Shown piece after piece: positions 59,865-64,000 of a DNA stretch of 64,000 nucleotides. The DNA lies in the NCBI GenBank assembly GCA_937905835.1, contig CALCXK010000044.1, positions 15,329 through 79,328 of the forward strand, written 5' to 3'. Each line of letters begins with the position of its first letter. The first letter of the stretch is position 1. Source of the stretch: an uncultured Ilumatobacter sp. GTDB taxonomy: Bacteria > Actinomycetota > Acidimicrobiia > Acidimicrobiales > Ilumatobacteraceae. The translations under genes and the position numbers were made by a program. The notes beneath the pieces are model-generated. The model had not been told where the DNA came from, ran no database searches, and was given only the letters and a program-made list of their open reading frames with translations.

Positions 59865-60365
59865 ATGCCCAAGATGCGCGAGCTCACTTCTGTCGACGCC
59901 GACTACGCCACGATCGGACCGAACCAGAAAACGCTTCGTCAGCCGATCGCTGTTCCGGCAACCACACTCTTCAACTGCCTCACCGACGGCCCGGCGTGGA
60001 AGGAATGGCTCGGCATCGACGTCGAGTGGACATCTCCTGAGCCGCACGGCATCGGCACGACACGCACGGTGACAACGACCGGCGTGACCATCGAGGAGTA
60101 TTTTCTCGCTTGGGACGACGGCGAACGCATGGCCTTCCGTTTCGACCGGACGACGCTGCCGATGCAGTCCTTTGCTGAGCACTACGAGTGCACGCCAGGC
60201 GGCGATGGCACGTGCGAACTCGAGTGGAGCTACGCCTTCGAAGGCAGCGGGCCGCTCGGCGGTGTCTTTGCCAAGCTGTTCGGCGCAGTCTTCGGGCTCC
60301 AGAACAAGCGGGCTGTCAAAAAGCTGGCGAAGCTGCTCGAAGCCGACCCGCAGCGATTCGCCTGA
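59865..60365 (+). CDS. SRPBCC (START-like) family protein
   Basis: 166 residues. Pattern of the helix-grip fold: IAVPATTLFNCLTDGPAWKE, GIGTTRTVTTTGVTIEEYFL, MAFRFDRTTLP, FAEHYECTPGGDGTCELEWS, and a long C-terminal helix (NKRAVKKLAKLLEADPQRFA). Members bind hydrophobic ligands or act as polyketide cyclase-like enzymes. The 167 bp upstream hold no other gene. Ligand unknown. Confidence 0.85.
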   Translation: MPKMRELTSVDADYATIGPNQKTLRQPIAVPATTLFNCLTDGPAWKEWLGIDVEWTSPEPHGIGTTRTVTTTGVTIEEYFLAWDDGERMAFRFDRTTLPMQSFAEHYECTPGGDGTCELEWSYAFEGSGPLGGVFAKLFGAVFGLQNKRAVKKLAKLLEADPQRFA

Positions 60366-60391
60366 CGCCGCAGCGAGGGGCGAGGGTTCCG

Positions 60392-60712
60392 TCAGCGGGG
60401 CGGCAGCGAGTGGACGATGGTCACCGAGTGGGTGGTCACTGCGGCCTGGCGGACCTTGGCGAGTTCGCGGTACTCGGGTGAATCCCACCAGGTCATCAAT
60501 GCCTCTTCGGACGGGAACTCGATCATGATTGTTCGGCCGGACTCGCGCTCGCCTTCGAGCACGGTGACGTTGTCGTCATAGGTCACGAAGCGGGCGCCGG
60601 ATGGCTTGAGAACCGGGAAGAAACCCTTTTCGTAGTTTCGGTAGCCCTCGACGTCGTCCACGGTGATGTGGGCAATGAAGTACGCGGGTTGCGCGGCGGT
60701 GTCGTTCGACAT
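60392..60712 (-). CDS. DUF1330 family protein
   Basis: 106 residues from ATG 60712, with GAGGAG about nine bases upstream. AYFIAHITVDDVEGYRNYEK, GARFVTYDDNVTVLEGE and IMIEFPSEEALMTWWDSPEY are the DUF1330 (dimeric alpha-beta barrel) pattern. It is a small cytoplasmic ferredoxin-like-fold protein; enzymatic function is not established. Converges with the SRPBCC gene and is divergent from the acyl-CoA ligase. Confidence 0.88.
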   Translation of the reverse strand: MSNDTAAQPAYFIAHITVDDVEGYRNYEKGFFPVLKPSGARFVTYDDNVTVLEGERESGRTIMIEFPSEEALMTWWDSPEYRELAKVRQAAVTTHSVTIVHSLPPR

Positions 60713-60817
60713 GGTGATGCTCCTCGATGTGGACCAGAGCTGGCGCGAATGGCCAGCGATGCTGAGCCATCTTGGCATGACGAGCGTCGAGGCACCCCGC
60801 TCTCGTAAGGTCAACCC

Positions 60818-62308
60818 GTGACCAACCTGTACTCGGCGCTGGCGGAACGTTTCCACCCCCGCCTTGACGCCACCTTTCTGCGGGTTCCCGGCGGCGGATC
60901 GCTCACGTACCGCGACGTCGATCAGCGTTCAGCCCGCATGGCAACAGTTCTCCACGACCTCGGTGTCTCAGTCGGCGACCGCGTTGTCGTCCAGATCGAC
61001 AAGTCGACCGACAACGTTGCGCTCTATCTTGCCTGCCTCCGGATCGGTGCGGTCTTCCTTCCGCTGAACACTGCATACACACCGGGCGAAGTCGGGTACT
61101 TCGTCGACGACGCCACTCCGACCGTCGTCGTCGCCCGGCCGGGAACACTCGACGACCTGCCGACCAGCGTTGTTCATCTCGACACCGACGGAACCGGCTC
61201 GTTCGCCGAGGCTGCCGACGCTGCCAACCCGTGCGATCACGTGATCGAACGGGAGCCTGACGACGTGGCAGCGATGCTCTACACGTCAGGGACCACAGGT
61301 CGATCGAAGGGGGCCATGCTGACCCATGCGAACCTGACGTCGAACGCCTTGGCGCTGCACGAAATCTGGGGTTTTGGACCGGACGACGTGCTGCTGCACA
61401 CGCTGCCCATCTTCCATGTTCACGGACTCTTCGTGGCACTGCACTGCGCGATGCTCAGCGGTAACGAGATCATCTTCCTACCCAAGTTCGGCCCCGCCGA
61501 AGTCGTTGAGCAACTACCGGATGCCACGGTGATGATGGGTGTCCCTACGCAGTACACACGACTCATTGCCGACGACCGGTTCACCGCCAACGTGTGTACC
61601 TCTGTCCGGCTGTTCACATCTGGGTCGGCACCGATGACCGAGGCGGTCCACGCCGACTTCACTGCCCGCACCGGCCTGCAGATTCTCGAGCGCTACGGCA
61701 TGACCGAGGCCGGCATGATCACATCGAACCCCTACGACGGCGAACGCGTCCCGGGCACCGTCGGGTTCCCACTTCCAGGCGTCGAGCTCCGGGTCAGTGA
61801 CGACGACGGCGCTCCGGTGCTGACCGGCGTGACCGGCGTCGTCGAGATCCGCTCACCCGGCCTGTTCGCCGGCTACTGGCAGATGCCCGAGAAAACATCA
61901 GCGGAGCATCGCGACGGCGGCTGGTTCATCACCGGTGATGTCGGTTCGGTCGACGCTGCAGGCCGCCTCACGCTTGAGGGTCGATCGAGCGACATGATCA
62001 TCAGCGGCGGGTACAACGTGTACCCCAAAGAGATCGAAATGGTCCTCGACGAGGTCCCGGGTGTTCTCGAAACCGGCGTGATCGGCGTGCCTCACCCGGA
62101 TTTTGGTGAGGCCGTGGTCGCGATTGTTGTTCGCGATGGTTCGGCTGAGGTGACCGAGGAGCAGCTCGCTGCCGCACTCGATGGCGTCCTCGCCCGCTTC
62201 AAGCACCCCAAGCAGTACATCGACGCGAGCGAGCTCCCGCGCAACGCCATGTCAAAAGTCCAGAAGGCGGCACTCCGAACCGAGCACGCTGCCCTGTTCA
62301 CCGACTGA
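60818..62308 (+). CDS. matB: Malonyl-CoA synthetase-like acyl-CoA ligase
   Basis: 496 residues from GTG 60818. The AMP-forming family motifs are AAMLYTSGTTGRSKGAMLTH (P-loop), ERYGMTEAGMITSNPYDGER, and GWFITGDVGSVDAAGRLTLE; the C-terminal catalytic Lys is in NAMSKVQKAALR. TLPIFHVHGLFVALHCAML and RVPGTVGFPLPGVELRV are very like MatB. It would convert malonate or methylmalonate plus CoA and ATP to the thioester. Without biochemical data a different short dicarboxylate or acyl substrate is possible. Confidence 0.82.
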   Translation: MTNLYSALAERFHPRLDATFLRVPGGGSLTYRDVDQRSARMATVLHDLGVSVGDRVVVQIDKSTDNVALYLACLRIGAVFLPLNTAYTPGEVGYFVDDATPTVVVARPGTLDDLPTSVVHLDTDGTGSFAEAADAANPCDHVIEREPDDVAAMLYTSGTTGRSKGAMLTHANLTSNALALHEIWGFGPDDVLLHTLPIFHVHGLFVALHCAMLSGNEIIFLPKFGPAEVVEQLPDATVMMGVPTQYTRLIADDRFTANVCTSVRLFTSGSAPMTEAVHADFTARTGLQILERYGMTEAGMITSNPYDGERVPGTVGFPLPGVELRVSDDDGAPVLTGVTGVVEIRSPGLFAGYWQMPEKTSAEHRDGGWFITGDVGSVDAAGRLTLEGRSSDMIISGGYNVYPKEIEMVLDEVPGVLETGVIGVPHPDFGEAVVAIVVRDGSAEVTEEQLAAALDGVLARFKHPKQYIDASELPRNAMSKVQKAALRTEHAALFTD

Positions 62309-62370
62309 GGGACGAGTTGTTCTCGATCGTCTGATCGAACCGTTCCGGCGAGGCGACAGAGTTGCCAGCA

Positions 62371-62422
62371 CGTCTGCGTGATGTTTTTGGTGCCCATTGC
62401 AGCCAAAAACGTCACGCAGACG
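62371..62422. terminator. Long hairpin between convergent genes
   Basis: CGTCTGCGTGATGTTTTTGG (62371-62390) pairs with CCAAAAACGTCACGCAGACG (62403-62422) over 20 base pairs with one G-U pair and a 12-nt loop. It lies between the 3' ends of the ligase and the aldehyde dehydrogenase and is ideally placed as a bidirectional terminator. The stem contains internal T5/A5 runs in place of the usual trailing U-tract. Confidence 0.75.
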
Positions 62423-62439
62423 CCTTCTCGCCGCTGTTC

Positions 62440-63867
62440 TCACTGCACAAGCTTGATGAGACGTTCCTTCATCCTCGTGTACGGCGGGTACAAGACCTTC
62501 AGATCCGGCTTCGTGCGCTTGTCGAGCACCGACTTGAGATGGCTGAACGTCTCGAAGCCTGCCTCGCCGTGGTACGCACCCATGCCGCTCGGCCCGACGC
62601 CTCCGAACGGAAGATCGGGAGGCCCGATGTGGAGGAGCGTTCCATTGACACTGACGCCACCGGATGAGGTGCGTGCAATGGCGCGTTGTGCCGTCGTGTC
62701 GTCGCTGGTGAAGACGTAGAGCGCTAACGGCTTCTCGCGGCCATTGACGAAGCCGATGGCTTCATCGATGTCATCAACGCAGATCACCGGGAGCACCGGA
62801 CCGAAGATCTCGTCAGTCATCACATCGGAGTCGAGGTCAGGATCAATCAACACCGTGGGTGCGATGTAGCGGTCCGAAGGGTCGGTGGTGCCACCGAATG
62901 CGATGGTTCCGCTGCCTTCGCCCCCGATCAGTGCCGAAACCCGTTCGAAATGGTCGTCGCTGATGATGCGGCCGTAGTCGGCGCTGGCGTGGGGGTCGGC
63001 GCCATAGAACTCGGTCACCGACTGCTCAATAGCTTTGACGAGACGGTCGCGCAGGGGTCGGGCGACGAGGACATAGTCAGGAGCGATGCATGTTTGGCCG
63101 GAGTTCACGAACTTGCCCCAGGCAATGCGTCGAGCGGTGACTTCGACATCGGCATCAGCGGCAACGATCGCCGGACTCTTGCCACCCAGCTCAAGCGTCA
63201 CGGGCGTCAGGTGCTCGGCAGCAGCATGCATCACGATCTTTCCGACACGTGTGCCGCCAGTGAAGAAGATGTGATCGAATCGTTGATCGAGCAGTGCGCT
63301 CGACTCATCAACCCCGCCACCGACGACTGCAATTGTTGTCGTGTCGAGATACTTCGCGCACAGTTCGACCAGGGCATCGGATGTCGCCGGAGCCACCTCG
63401 GATGGCTTCGCGACGATCGCATTTCCGGCGGCGATCGCTGCGGCCATCGGCGACAGCAAAAGCTGCAGTGGGTAGTTCCACGGCGCGATGACCAGCACCA
63501 CGCCCTTTGGCTCTGGCACGATGCGCGCGGTCGCAGGCTGATAGGCCAATGGGACCTTGACCTTGCGCGGTTCGGACCATTTCGCAAGGTGCGATTTCTG
63601 GTGGCCGATGTCGGAAAGCGTGAAACCGATCTCCGTCGTCCAGGCTTCGGTTGCAGGCTTGTGGAGGTCGGCGGCGAGTGCCGTGAGGAGTAGATCCGCA
63701 TTCTCACGCAGCATGGCCTCCATTGCATTCAGCTGGTTGCGGCGCCACCCAAGTGGCCGAGTCAGCCCGCGATCGAAACCATCCCGAATCGACCCGACGA
63801 TTCGACCTGCATCGAACTCGGGTTGACCGGTGGAAGCTGCGGCTGCAGGGCGAAATGTGTTGGTCAT
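62440..63867 (-). CDS. Aldehyde dehydrogenase (class 3 / coniferyl-aldehyde-type)
   Basis: 475 residues from ATG 63867, with GGAGG eight bases upstream; an earlier in-frame ATG at 63888 has no such site. The catalytic Glu is in TLELGGKSPAIVAADAD and Cys in FVNSGQTCIAPDYVLV; VVLVIAPWNYPLQLLLSPMA binds NAD(P). The membrane-anchored C-terminus of some class 3 enzymes is absent. It oxidises an aromatic or long-chain aldehyde. Its regulation is not visible; the left neighbour is separated by a hairpin. Confidence 0.92.
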   Translation of the reverse strand: MTNTFRPAAAASTGQPEFDAGRIVGSIRDGFDRGLTRPLGWRRNQLNAMEAMLRENADLLLTALAADLHKPATEAWTTEIGFTLSDIGHQKSHLAKWSEPRKVKVPLAYQPATARIVPEPKGVVLVIAPWNYPLQLLLSPMAAAIAAGNAIVAKPSEVAPATSDALVELCAKYLDTTTIAVVGGGVDESSALLDQRFDHIFFTGGTRVGKIVMHAAAEHLTPVTLELGGKSPAIVAADADVEVTARRIAWGKFVNSGQTCIAPDYVLVARPLRDRLVKAIEQSVTEFYGADPHASADYGRIISDDHFERVSALIGGEGSGTIAFGGTTDPSDRYIAPTVLIDPDLDSDVMTDEIFGPVLPVICVDDIDEAIGFVNGREKPLALYVFTSDDTTAQRAIARTSSGGVSVNGTLLHIGPPDLPFGGVGPSGMGAYHGEAGFETFSHLKSVLDKRTKPDLKVLYPPYTRMKERLIKLVQ

Positions 63868-63963
63868 GTGATGCGCCTCCTCAGGCATGGTCTTCCCTCA
63901 GAGATCATGGTGGAAACACTGGACAACTGCTCACTTGGGGGCCATGGTTGCCATCACTCCGTC

Positions 63964-63999
63964 CTCACTGCCGACCTCACTGCCGACCTCACTGCCGAC
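63964..63999. repeat. 12-bp tandem repeat at the right window edge
   Basis: Three exact copies of CTCACTGCCGAC run into the edge, so the array may be longer. In the plus frame from ATG 63944 they encode S-L-P-T repeats (MVAITPSSLPTSLPTSLPT), which could be the start of a gene that continues outside the window. No good Shine-Dalgarno is seen. Confidence 0.7.
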
Positions 64000-64000
64000 C

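Noticed and set aside
1..64000. tRNA, rRNA, CRISPR, prophage or integron elements
   Set aside because: No convincing sequence signature was noticed by eye; a covariance-model scan would be needed to exclude small RNAs.

Overview
This 64 kb window comes from a GC-rich bacterium. Most genes use ATG or GTG starts with occasional TTG, and neighbours are often coupled by ATGA, GTGA or TGATG overlaps. An F420-type (LLM) oxidoreductase, hydantoinase A/B genes, actinobacterial-looking lipoproteins and an HNH protein with an actinobacterial flavour suggest an actinobacterium. My best guess is Acidimicrobiia, near Ilumatobacter; this is inferred from gene content and style, not from a marker gene. I saw no rRNA, tRNA, CRISPR array, transposase or integrase. 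The window looks like chromosomal DNA rich in catabolic operons.

Left part (1-16.9 kb): a vanadium-haloperoxidase-like gene cut by the left edge; a photolyase-like protein whose domains are in swapped order, preceded by a tiny DUF2256 gene; and an NAD-linked formate dehydrogenase operon on the minus strand. The catalytic subunit of that operon contains an in-frame TGA at the selenocysteine position, followed by a SECIS-like hairpin. Its N-terminal [4Fe-4S] domain sits on a different polypeptide encoded at the end of the operon. Next come an L,D-transpeptidase, a DUF2231 membrane protein, an LLM oxidoreductase, an arylamine N-acetyltransferase, and a second molybdoenzyme with a four-cluster ferredoxin/NrfD membrane fusion, divergent from a LysR regulator.

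Middle part (17-36.8 kb): a PI-PLC-like lipoprotein, an HNH protein, an MFS exporter and a cytochrome c/copper monooxygenase lipoprotein. Then follows a homoprotocatechuate-type meta-cleavage cluster: hpaF-hpaE-hpaH on minus, and hpaG-marR-P450-ligA-ligB on plus, divergent across an AT-rich palindrome. A long minus-strand operon runs ArsR, SDR, hydantoinase A, hydantoinase B, FOXRED1-like FAD oxidoreductase, then DUF998 and an M24-fold enzyme with DddP-like metal spacing. A perfect 10-bp inverted repeat overlaps the arsR start. A 25-bp repeat, two direct copies and one inverted, brackets the M24/DUF998 pair.

Right part (36.8-64 kb): an acyltransferase; a second selenoprotein of the glycine/sarcosine/betaine-reductase B family with a U-x-x-C motif and its own SECIS-like hairpin, followed by an SDR; a rhodanese, an alcohol dehydrogenase, a TauD-type dioxygenase; a CoA-transferase/dienelactone-hydrolase/EamA set; a zinc-ribbon SDR lacking the usual tyrosine; MscS; an oligopeptide-type ABC importer operon ending in an EEP phosphodiesterase and a HAD-alpha/beta-hydrolase fusion; a heterodimeric ABC exporter; SRPBCC and DUF1330 proteins; a malonyl-CoA-synthetase-like ligase; and an aldehyde dehydrogenase.

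The strongest discoveries are the two independent selenoproteins. Both would be split into two genes by ordinary ORF calling, and together they predict a full Sec-decoding system elsewhere in this genome.
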